From: Campylobacter subantarcticus LMG 24377 | GTDB lineage: Bacteria; Campylobacterota; Campylobacteria; Campylobacterales; Campylobacteraceae | NCBI RefSeq assembly: GCF_000816305.1 | Contig: NZ_CP007773.1 | Coordinates: 310,001-374,000 of the forward strand | DNA: 64,000 bases | Direction: 5' to 3' | Shown here: one piece after another, positions 56,538-64,000 of the stretch | Numbering within the stretch: position 1 is the first letter of the stretch | Layout of the letters: each line of letters begins with the position of its first letter | The notes under the pieces: model-generated | Databases searched by the model: none | Told to the model about the DNA's origin: nothing | Seen by the model: only the letters and a program-made list of their open reading frames with translations | Position numbers and translations under genes: made by a program

Positions 56538-57109
56538 AAAAGATTTTTAAAGGCGGTTTTTTAACCGCCATTTTTATTTGCTTTGCTAATTTCTTACATG
56601 CTGAAATATTATTAAATGATAACATCTTAAATACTGCAATAGAGCAAAATATCACTTCAAGCTCAAAACAAATTCATGAATTAACCGGAGTAAATATAGC
56701 CTTAGCATTAAGTGATAAAAAAGATTTTGAAAGTTTAAAAAATTATGAAGCTAATTTAAGTAAACCATATATTTTACTTGTATTTTCTAAAGCTTCACAC
56801 AAGGTAGATATACTTGCAAGTGATGATGCTATGAAGTACTTTGATAAAGAAGGTGTTTTAAGCCCTTATCCTGAGAAAGGAACGATTTTACCTATACTCG
56901 CAAATCCTAAGCAAAAAGACATTTACAACGCTGCTATTTTAAATGGTTATGCAGATATAGCCGATCAAGTGGCAAATCATTTTAATATTAAACCTTTTTA
57001 TGGAAATTCAAATCGTGATACTTTAAATATTATGAGAATTTTAATTTATGGCTTTTTATGTGTCGCAATTTTAATGCTAGTTCAAAGAAAAATCAAAAGG
57101 AGAAGATGA
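56534..57109 (+). CDS. Periplasmic protein with C-terminal membrane anchor, unknown function
   Basis: From ATG 56534 the product has about 191 residues: a Sec signal ending near FLHA, a soluble alpha/beta domain with some likeness to TPM domains (TGVNIALALSDKKDF) and a C-terminal membrane segment followed by RKIKRRR. The ATG at 56534 overlaps the small gene's stop and gives a normal signal; an earlier in-frame start at 56498 would not. The conserved place in the cco operon suggests an oxidase-assembly link. Confidence 0.75.
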   Translation: MKKIFKGGFLTAIFICFANFLHAEILLNDNILNTAIEQNITSSSKQIHELTGVNIALALSDKKDFESLKNYEANLSKPYILLVFSKASHKVDILASDDAMKYFDKEGVLSPYPEKGTILPILANPKQKDIYNAAILNGYADIADQVANHFNIKPFYGNSNRDTLNIMRILIYGFLCVAILMLVQRKIKRRR

Positions 57110-57622
57110 ATGCAAAATCAAAAAACATTTTGGCCTTATGGCATTTTGATTTCTTTAGGGCTTATTGTAATTGCTTGTATTGTGACTGTCATTATAGCAA
57201 GTAAAGTTCCTGTGTATGAAGATAATTTTTATTTTGATTCTTACCAAAATGTAGAATTAAACTATAATGAAATTCAAAATAGGCAAAAAGCTTTTGATGA
57301 AAATTTTAAATTAAGTGTTAAAGATAGAGAAAGTTTTACGCGTAAAAAAAGTCAAATTTACTATATCAACGAAGGAGAGAATGAGTTTAGAATCACAGTA
57401 GATAATCTAAAAAACTATGATCTTAATCAACTTCAAATTCAAGCATTGCTTTCGCGTCCACATACTAGTGTTGATGATAAAAATTTAGAAGTGAAAATAG
57501 AAGCTAATGATTTAGTTTTTAGTTTTGATGCTAAAGAAAAAGGTGCTTGGCAGGTGCTTTTAAAAATTACTCAAAATGAAAATAGTGTAGGATTTTTTAA
57601 ATTTTTTCTCCAAACTAAATGA
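57110..57622 (+). CDS. fixH: FixH-like protein
   Basis: The 170-residue product begins with TFWPYGILISLGLIVIACIV, the characteristic FixH opening and membrane helix, followed by a periplasmic beta domain. FixH/CcoH proteins assist cbb3 oxidase assembly. It directly follows the cco accessory genes and overlaps addB by 4 bp. Confidence 0.8.
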   Translation: MQNQKTFWPYGILISLGLIVIACIVTVIIASKVPVYEDNFYFDSYQNVELNYNEIQNRQKAFDENFKLSVKDRESFTRKKSQIYYINEGENEFRITVDNLKNYDLNQLQIQALLSRPHTSVDDKNLEVKIEANDLVFSFDAKEKGAWQVLLKITQNENSVGFFKFFLQTK

Positions 57623-60009
57623 TGAAGCTTTTTATTTTTAGTTCTTTGAGAGCATTGAGAAAATACTATGAGGAAAAGCTACAAGATGATATCTTAGTGG
57701 ATCCGGCTATGAGTGTGGCTGAATTCATGCAAAAAGTGGTTTTTTCTCCTTCTTTTCAAGCCTCGCATTATGAATGTTTGCTTTTAATGAAAAAAGCTTG
57801 CGAGCAAACTAAAAATTTAGAGCAGAGTTTAAAAATACCAAGTAATTTCTTTGCTTTTTTAAAAAACAATGCATATTTGTTTAGCTTTTTTAAAGAATTA
57901 AGTTTAGAAAAAAAAGATATTACTGCATTGAAATTTCATGATGCTTATGCACAGTATGATGAACATTTGCAAATTTTAGAAGAACTTTTTAAGAATTATC
58001 TTACCTTGTTAAAAGAGCAAAATTTATACGATGATATTTCTTTGCCACTTGATTATGAAATCAATGTTGATTTTTTAAAAAATTATGATGAGATTGTTTT
58101 TGATTTTCAAGGCTTTTTGAATGCTTTTGAAGTAGAGATTTTGCTAAAAATTAAAGCAATATTACCTATTAAGATACAATTTAATTGCACTCGATTTAAT
58201 AAAGATTTTTTAAGTACGCTTAGTTTTTTGCAAGGTATTGATTTAAAGATAGATCATGTTTATTGTTTTGATTTAAATCATGAAGCAATTTTAGAAGAAA
58301 AGTGTTTTTTGAAAGAAAGTCAAATTAGCTATAAAAGTTTTAATTTAAGATCATTACAAGCGGCTTTTGTCTTTGAAAAAATCAATACATTTTTAAAAGC
58401 GGGTATTTGTGCAAAAGATATCGTGGTGATCACTCCTGATGAGAAATTTGTAGATATTTTGAGGTTATATGATAAAAATAATGTTTTAAACTATGCAAGT
58501 GGTGAAAGTATTAAGAATACAGCTTTTTATCATCGATTAAAATCCTTGTATGAGGGTGCTAAGGATGAGGAATTTGAATATGAAGAAAATGAGAATTTTT
58601 ATGAGAAGTGGAATTTAAATAAGCATTGGTGTAATTTTCATTTTTTCCCTTCTAGTATTGATTTTGCAGAGTTTAAAAAACTTTTTGATGAGAATGTTTC
58701 TTTTGATTTTTTTGAAAATCTAATCTATTGCTTACTAGAAGATGGCAACGATGAATTGAAAAATTATATTCAGCAAGAGTTGATTTTCATCAAAGAGCTT
58801 ATCAGAACTCATGCATTAAGTTTGGCTCAGATTTTAGAATTATTTTTTATGCAAATTGATAGTATAAAATTAAGTAGTGTTGGGGGTGGTGAAGTCATTG
58901 TAATGGGGCTTTTAGAAAGTAGGGGACTTAGATATGATGGAGTAATTATAGTTGATTTTAATGATGAGTTTATCCCAAAAAGAGTTTCAAGTGAGTTATT
59001 TTTAAACAATGAAATTCGCAAAAAAGCAGGGCTTATTACTCATGCGCAAAGAGAAAATTTACAAAGGCACTATTACTACACTTTAATAGCTAAAGCAAAA
59101 TTGGTGGGAATTACTTATGTTGAAAATGAAGAAAAAATCAAATCAAGATTTTTAAGTGAACTCGAATTTCCATTTTATGAAGATAAGACTTATAGTAATA
59201 ATGCTTATGTGAAATACTTTCAAACTCACCCTTGTATGTTTAATCTTGATCCTATTGTAAGCATTAGAGCAGAGCATGATTATTTTCAAAATGACCTTTC
59301 TTTTTCAAGATTTCATCTTCTTGTACATTATGGTTTGGATTATTATTATAAATATGTTTTAGGATTAAAAGAACCAAAGATCTTAGATGATACACTTAGG
59401 GCAAATGAATTAGGAAGTTTCATCCATAAGGCACTAGAGCTTTACTATACACAAAAGTCAAAAAATCATTTTGATTATGAAGTTTTTATGCAAGTGATAA
59501 AAGACATGCAACAATATCGCATTGATGCGCTTAACTTAGCTCTAATACAAACTATATTTAAAGAATTTCAAATTCTTGAAAATGAACATTTTAAGCAAGG
59601 ATATGTGGTGGAAAAATGTGAATTTATGCCACCAAAAAAAGAATTTACTGCAGAAAATGGAGTGAAAATTCGTGCTATAGGTTTTTTAGATAGAGTAGAT
59701 AATAATGGCAATGAAAGATTGATTATAGATTATAAAAGTGGTAAAGCAGATGAAAAGTCTTATCAACTTGCTTTTTATAAGTTTTTATTAGAAAGTCAAA
59801 ATGCTCCATCAAATACAAAAGCTTGCTTTTATGATCTTAAAAATATCAAAATCATACATGAAAATTCCAAAAGCAAGAGTGTGCAAGAATTGAAAGACTT
59901 GCTTAATGAGTTAGCTAAGGAGCCTTTGGAGAAAGAATTTTTTAATCAAAAAAACGACAATACCTATAGCCCTTATGCTATGCTTTATAAAAAGGAGTTT
60001 AAGCTTTGA
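57619..60009 (+). CDS. addB: AddB-like helicase/nuclease subunit
   Basis: AddAB processes DNA double-strand ends for recombination. The 796-residue product lacks a canonical P-loop at its N-terminus and has an inactivated-helicase look. Later it has GVIIVDFNDEFIPKR near residue 440 and a C-terminal RecB-type nuclease (GFLDRVD...LIIDYKSG...YQLAFYKF, about 690-720). No iron-sulfur Cys set is evident. Two ATGs (57619, 57622) are possible starts. It overlaps addA by a TTGA junction. Confidence 0.9.
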   Translation: MMKLFIFSSLRALRKYYEEKLQDDILVDPAMSVAEFMQKVVFSPSFQASHYECLLLMKKACEQTKNLEQSLKIPSNFFAFLKNNAYLFSFFKELSLEKKDITALKFHDAYAQYDEHLQILEELFKNYLTLLKEQNLYDDISLPLDYEINVDFLKNYDEIVFDFQGFLNAFEVEILLKIKAILPIKIQFNCTRFNKDFLSTLSFLQGIDLKIDHVYCFDLNHEAILEEKCFLKESQISYKSFNLRSLQAAFVFEKINTFLKAGICAKDIVVITPDEKFVDILRLYDKNNVLNYASGESIKNTAFYHRLKSLYEGAKDEEFEYEENENFYEKWNLNKHWCNFHFFPSSIDFAEFKKLFDENVSFDFFENLIYCLLEDGNDELKNYIQQELIFIKELIRTHALSLAQILELFFMQIDSIKLSSVGGGEVIVMGLLESRGLRYDGVIIVDFNDEFIPKRVSSELFLNNEIRKKAGLITHAQRENLQRHYYYTLIAKAKLVGITYVENEEKIKSRFLSELEFPFYEDKTYSNNAYVKYFQTHPCMFNLDPIVSIRAEHDYFQNDLSFSRFHLLVHYGLDYYYKYVLGLKEPKILDDTLRANELGSFIHKALELYYTQKSKNHFDYEVFMQVIKDMQQYRIDALNLALIQTIFKEFQILENEHFKQGYVVEKCEFMPPKKEFTAENGVKIRAIGFLDRVDNNGNERLIIDYKSGKADEKSYQLAFYKFLLESQNAPSNTKACFYDLKNIKIIHENSKSKSVQELKDLLNELAKEPLEKEFFNQKNDNTYSPYAMLYKKEFKL

Positions 60010-62750
60010 GTTATCATTTTGAACCTTTTTTGGCTTTAGAAGCTAGCGCAGGAAGTGGAAAAACCTTTGCATTAAGCGTGCGTTTTGTAGCTTTGGTTTT
60101 AATGGGAGCTAAGATCAATGAAATTTTAGCCCTTACTTTTACTAATAAAGCCACAAGTGAAATGAAAGAAAGGGTTTTTAAAACCTTTTTGGAATTTGAT
60201 GCGCTTGAAAATGGAGAAAATAAAGCAGAGTGTGATGAGCTTATGAAAATGCTAGGTAAAAGCAAAGATGAGCTTATAGCTTTAAGAGAAAAATACAAAG
60301 AGGAATTTTTAAGATCTAAGCTTAATATCTACACTTTTGACAGCTTTTTTTCGCAAATCATTCGTTCTTTTGCTTTAAATTTAGGTCTTATGAGTGATTT
60401 TGACATTATAGAAAGTCAAGATAGCTATAAAAATTTCATTGCTAGGTTAAATGAAGAAGAGCTAAGAGCTTTGGCTTATTATATTGTTCAGACAAAAAGC
60501 AAGAGTGACTTTTTGCAAAATCTTGAAAGTTTATATGAAAGATCTTGTGAGATTAATTCTACAAAAAATGTACATTTTCCAAATAAAACTTTTTTAGAAA
60601 AAAGTTTAAATGAATTTATAGCTTATGCAAAAAATTTAAGTACAGATAAAAATTATCAAAAAAATTTTGAATTTGAAAATATAGAAAATTTTTTTGCTAA
60701 ACCTATCATCTGTGATTTAGATAAAAAATATTTTGTAAAAATCATCGATAGTGAATTTTTACAAAAAAGAGCAGAATTTTTACAATGTGCAAAAGAGTGT
60801 TTTACTCAAATGGAAAATTATCGCATTAGTATGCTTGCAAAGCTTTTGGAGCATTTTAAAGAAGCAAGAAACGAAAGCAGTGTTAAGCAAAATGCATTAA
60901 CTTTCTCGGATATAGCTTTAAAAACTTATGAGTTAATTAGTGATGAAGCTAATAAGGATTTAATTTATTTTAGGCTTGATGGTTATATTTCGCATTTATT
61001 GATCGATGAATTTCAAGATACGAATGTCTTGCAGTATCAAATTTTAAAGCCTATTATCGCTGAACTTGTTTCAGGCGAGGGTGTGAAAAAAAACAGAAGC
61101 TTTTTTTATGTGGGCGATAAAAAGCAAAGCATATATGGTTTTAGAGGGGGTAAAAAAGAGCTTTTTGATAAGCTTTTAAAAGACTTTCCACAAATTAAAT
61201 TAGAGCATTTAGATACTAATTATCGCAGTAAAAAGATCATTGTTGATTATGTAAATGAAGTTTTTAAAGATAAATTTTTTGATAGTTTTTTAAACCTTAG
61301 CTTTACTTTACAAAAAAGCATTAAAGAAGGTGGATATGTAGAGGTTTTACAAAATCATATCCCGCCAAAAAGTTCTTTACATGAAGCAAGTGGAAAAGAA
61401 GTTTTAAAGATCATCCAAAAGCTTTTAGAAAAAGGTATAAGGCTTAGTGAAATTTGCATTTTGGTGTGGATTAACAAAGATGCTACTTTAATGAAAGAAT
61501 TTCTTGAAGAAAATAACATTAAAGCTTATACGCAAAGCAATGTAGCTTTGATGGATTGTATTAGCGTAAGAGTGCTTTTTGAGTATGCAAAGGCTTGCGT
61601 ACTTAAAGATGAGTTTAGTTTGTACTTTGCAAGTAGTATTTTAGAAAAAGAACTCGAGTTTATTACGCTTGATTTAAACCGAAGTGTAGGTGAGATTTTA
61701 AAATACCTAGCGCATGTTTTAAAACTTGACTTAAGTGACGTGAATCTCATTGCGTATTTAGAGTATGCAAGTACTTTTGATAATTTCTTTGATTTTTTAT
61801 TTGCTCCATGTGGATTAAAATCTTTGCAGGCTCAAGATGATGGAGTAAGCATTATGACTGTGCATAAATCTAAAGGGCTTGAATTTGAAAATTTAATCGT
61901 ACTTGATAGACTTAGCAAAAAAGCTCCGGATAATGAAACTTTGATGTTTGAGTATGATTTAGAGCAAGGTTGGGAAGTAAAATACCGACACAGTGCTAGA
62001 AAATACCTTGAAGATGAAAACTATAATACCTTTTTAGCTAAAAGAGAAAAACTTCAAGCAGAAGATGAGATAAATTGTCTATATGTAGCCCTTACTAGAG
62101 CTAAAAACTCTCTTTTTATCATAAAAAATGATGAGAGCTTTAAAACCTTTAAGAGTTATTTTCAAGACTATGAAGAAAAGCAAATAGGTGCTATAGAAGA
62201 ACAGCTTATTCAAACAAATGAGACTTTAGAAAATTTAGAGCAACTAGAAAACTTTGAAGAATTTCAAAAGGTAAATTTACAAGAAGTCAAAGTAAAAAGT
62301 CATCTTTCAAGCACGCAGATACATTTTGGTTTGGCTTTGCATGAGTTTTTGCAATATTTTGATTTTAACACCAAGAACAATTTTGAATTTTGCAAGCAAA
62401 TGGTGTATAGAAAATACCGTTTTCACTTAGATGATGAAGCTTTTAATGAGCTTTTTAAAAGACTTACTATGCTTTTAAAAGATGAGAGCTTTAACGCATT
62501 TTTAGTGGGTAAAAAGCTACTAAAAGAGCAAATCATCACTTATAAAGGTGAGCAAAAACAGCTTGATATGCTTGCACTTGATGATAATGAAGCTATCATT
62601 ATAGACTATAAAACAGGCTTAAATTTAAACGAGCATAAAAAGCAAGTTTTACTTTATAAAGAAGCTATAGAAAAAATCTTGGCCAAGACTTCTACTAAGG
62701 CTTTTTTGGTGTATGTTTTAAAGGATAAAGTGGAGATAGTGGAGGTTTAA
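60006..62750 (+). CDS. addA: AddA/RecB-like helicase-nuclease
   Basis: The 914-residue product is the motor and second nuclease of AddAB. UvrD-type motifs are LEASAGSGKTFAL near residue 12, LTFTNKA near 45, LIDEFQDT near 335, VGDKKQSIYGFRGG near 370, HKSKGLEFENL near 620 and VALTRAKN near 695. The nuclease motif MLALDDNEAIIIDYKTG is near 860. The TTG start at 60006 overlaps the addB stop and has an AAGGAG site. Its stop overlaps the convergent gene by 4 bp. Confidence 0.95.
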   Translation: MSYHFEPFLALEASAGSGKTFALSVRFVALVLMGAKINEILALTFTNKATSEMKERVFKTFLEFDALENGENKAECDELMKMLGKSKDELIALREKYKEEFLRSKLNIYTFDSFFSQIIRSFALNLGLMSDFDIIESQDSYKNFIARLNEEELRALAYYIVQTKSKSDFLQNLESLYERSCEINSTKNVHFPNKTFLEKSLNEFIAYAKNLSTDKNYQKNFEFENIENFFAKPIICDLDKKYFVKIIDSEFLQKRAEFLQCAKECFTQMENYRISMLAKLLEHFKEARNESSVKQNALTFSDIALKTYELISDEANKDLIYFRLDGYISHLLIDEFQDTNVLQYQILKPIIAELVSGEGVKKNRSFFYVGDKKQSIYGFRGGKKELFDKLLKDFPQIKLEHLDTNYRSKKIIVDYVNEVFKDKFFDSFLNLSFTLQKSIKEGGYVEVLQNHIPPKSSLHEASGKEVLKIIQKLLEKGIRLSEICILVWINKDATLMKEFLEENNIKAYTQSNVALMDCISVRVLFEYAKACVLKDEFSLYFASSILEKELEFITLDLNRSVGEILKYLAHVLKLDLSDVNLIAYLEYASTFDNFFDFLFAPCGLKSLQAQDDGVSIMTVHKSKGLEFENLIVLDRLSKKAPDNETLMFEYDLEQGWEVKYRHSARKYLEDENYNTFLAKREKLQAEDEINCLYVALTRAKNSLFIIKNDESFKTFKSYFQDYEEKQIGAIEEQLIQTNETLENLEQLENFEEFQKVNLQEVKVKSHLSSTQIHFGLALHEFLQYFDFNTKNNFEFCKQMVYRKYRFHLDDEAFNELFKRLTMLLKDESFNAFLVGKKLLKEQIITYKGEQKQLDMLALDDNEAIIIDYKTGLNLNEHKKQVLLYKEAIEKILAKTSTKAFLVYVLKDKVEIVEV

Positions 62751-63823
62751 TAATCCATATCATCAAATATAGGTTTTATTACAACTTTTCCACTTTTATT
62801 TATAAAACCGTATTTTCTATTTATTTCAATTCTTGCCAAACCTTTGTTAAAACTCCAAGCACCATCAAATATAGGTTTTATTACAATTTTCCCACTTTTG
62901 TCTATAAAACCCCATTTTCCATTTATTTCAATTCTTGCTAAACCCTCTTTAAATTCCCAAATACTATCAAAATCAATTTTAGGCTCCGCTACAATTTCTC
63001 CACTTTTATTTATAATTTTATACTTTTCATTTAATTTGATAATTGCCAAACCATCACTAAAATACGAAGTATTATCAAGTTCTGGTTTTATTATAACTTT
63101 TCCATTTTGATTAATAAATCCATACTTTTCATTTAATTTGATAATTGCTAAACCTTCACTAAAATTCCAAGTACCATCAAATTTAGGTTTTATAACAAAT
63201 TCTCCATTTTTATCTATAAATCCATACTTTCCATTTAGTCTAACACTAGCCAAGCCTTCACTAAATTTCTGAGCATAATCAAATTTTTCAATCGCAATTT
63301 CACCGTTTTTATCTAAAAAACTCCATTTTCCATCGATTTTAACTCTTATTAAATCACCATTCATAAATATATTAGCAAAGCAAGCTTTACCATCTCCCTT
63401 ATCACATTTTTCTTTGTAGATAGCTTGGAGTATTTTACAACTCGCTTCATCGCTGTGGCATTTACTTTCAAGTTCGCTTATGTAAATTCGGCTATATTTT
63501 CCACCGTAAAAATACTGATACACGCTAACTAAGGCTATCAAAATCAAAATCATCACACTAGCTATGATTTTACTTTTGTGTTTTATGATGAATTCTTTTC
63601 TTTGTTTGAGTTTCTTTTCTCTTTCTTCTTGGGCTATTTTTATCTCTTCTTCGATTTTCTTTTTTCTTTCTTCTTCTAATCTTTTTAATTCTTCTTGTCT
63701 TTGTCTTTCTTTTTCTAGTTTTTCTTTTGCTTGTGGATCGTATAGTTCATTACTTCCACATTCTTTACAAAATTTAGCTACTTCTAAATTTTTCATATTG
63801 CAATGTTTGCAAATAAGCATCAT
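62747..63823 (-). CDS. Membrane-anchored WG-repeat protein with zinc ribbon and coiled coil
   Basis: The 358-residue product has an N-terminal zinc ribbon (CKHC...CKEC, residues 5-22), a highly charged coiled coil (about 30-80) and one membrane helix at about 86-106. Two Cys-rich segments (SKCHSDEASC and CDKGDGKAC) follow, then six WG/KWG repeats (about 155-355; units such as GKYGFIDKNGEFVIKP). The repeats should form an extracytoplasmic beta propeller-like array. Its start overlaps the stop of the upstream J-domain gene, so both are one operon. Function is unknown. Confidence 0.85.
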   Translation of the reverse strand: MMLICKHCNMKNLEVAKFCKECGSNELYDPQAKEKLEKERQRQEELKRLEEERKKKIEEEIKIAQEEREKKLKQRKEFIIKHKSKIIASVMILILIALVSVYQYFYGGKYSRIYISELESKCHSDEASCKILQAIYKEKCDKGDGKACFANIFMNGDLIRVKIDGKWSFLDKNGEIAIEKFDYAQKFSEGLASVRLNGKYGFIDKNGEFVIKPKFDGTWNFSEGLAIIKLNEKYGFINQNGKVIIKPELDNTSYFSDGLAIIKLNEKYKIINKSGEIVAEPKIDFDSIWEFKEGLARIEINGKWGFIDKSGKIVIKPIFDGAWSFNKGLARIEINRKYGFINKSGKVVIKPIFDDMDY

Positions 63824-64000
63824 TCACCCCTTGCTTGTTTTATAATTTCATAGGCTAGATTGATCTTTTTCATCATCACTTGGGCTATCTTTAAAAGTTC
63901 AGGTGGAAGCTCTTTAGAATGAAGGTTATCATAGTGGTATTCTTTAGCTAGCTTTCTATAATTTTTCTTAATACTTTCAAAATCATCATTTGGATGAGAA
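63820..64000 (-). CDS. C-terminal end of a J-domain (DnaJ/DjlA-like) protein; 5' end outside window
   Basis: About 59 residues are visible: NDDFESIKKNYRKLAKEYHYDN, then LPPELLKIAQVMMKKINLAYEIIKQ. This is the J-domain helix II-III pattern, at the protein's C-terminus as in DjlA/TerB-type proteins. The loop that should read HPD reads HYD. The stop overlaps the WG-repeat gene start (ATGA). Confidence 0.8.
   Translation of the reverse strand, partial: SHPNDDFESIKKNYRKLAKEYHYDNLHSKELPPELLKIAQVMMKKINLAYEIIKQARGE

Noticed and set aside
62747-63360. Regularly spaced repeats as a CRISPR array
   Set aside because: They are in frame within a WG-repeat coding sequence, vary in length and sequence, and have no unique spacers.

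Overview
This AT-rich window is Campylobacter chromosome, most likely from the C. lari group or a close relative. The evidence is gene content and order recognised from memory of the C. jejuni map: lgt-frdCAB-dynamin-like pair, a block like Cj1545-Cj1553, cueO-moaD-moaE-moeA, fdh-selD-putA-putP-fdhU-fdhT, selC-purA-carA-ccoNOQP-fixH-addB-addA. The species call is inference; no database was used.

Layout. 1-2.0 kb: three overlapping genes, two of them with one N-terminal membrane segment and a long periplasmic part, resembling the inner-membrane platform of a type IV pilus or competence system. 2.0-3.7 kb: a lipoprotein and lgt. 3.75-11.2 kb: fumarate reductase frdCAB, overlapping into two dynamin-like GTPases. 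11.2-13.8 kb: an mdaB pseudogene, a HxlR-type regulator broken at a G10 tract, a lipocalin and an alcohol dehydrogenase. 13.8-24.3 kb is a defence-type region: a helicase-nuclease fusion, hsdR, an MBL hydrolase with a membrane-protein partner, an hsdS with an internal TAG, a Fic protein behind three matching 27-bp palindromes, and hsdM. 24.3-29.0 kb: molybdopterin genes, cueO and nspC.

29.1-48.3 kb is built around formate respiration and selenium. FdhA and SelD each contain an in-frame TGA read as selenocysteine, each followed by a small hairpin with a GGT loop. The selenocysteine tRNA (selC), selD, a YedF-like protein and fdhT/fdhU lie nearby, and moaD/E and moeA serve the molybdenum or tungsten cofactor. 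fdhC is cut off from fdhAB by a terminator and a four-gene insert at 30.2-34.4 kb: an exported histidine-ammonia-lyase-like protein, a Tat-exported flavoprotein reductase, a small tetrahaem cytochrome and a NrfH/NapC-type tetrahaem cytochrome. I read the insert as a periplasmic respiratory module in which an unsaturated acid, perhaps made in place from an amino acid, accepts electrons from menaquinol. It is the best candidate for an undescribed system here. The lyase lacks the canonical Ala-Ser-Gly triad that forms the MIO cofactor, so its chemistry is open.

48.3-64 kb is mostly conserved core: purA, a FliJ-like and a periplasmic coiled-coil protein, a DUF507 protein, carA, a TauE/SafE-like membrane protein, the cbb3 oxidase operon with small accessory genes (including a 33-codon one), the AddAB recombination nuclease, then a WG-repeat membrane protein and the end of a J-domain protein whose HPD motif reads HYD. 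I saw no CRISPR array, rRNA, insertion sequence or prophage.
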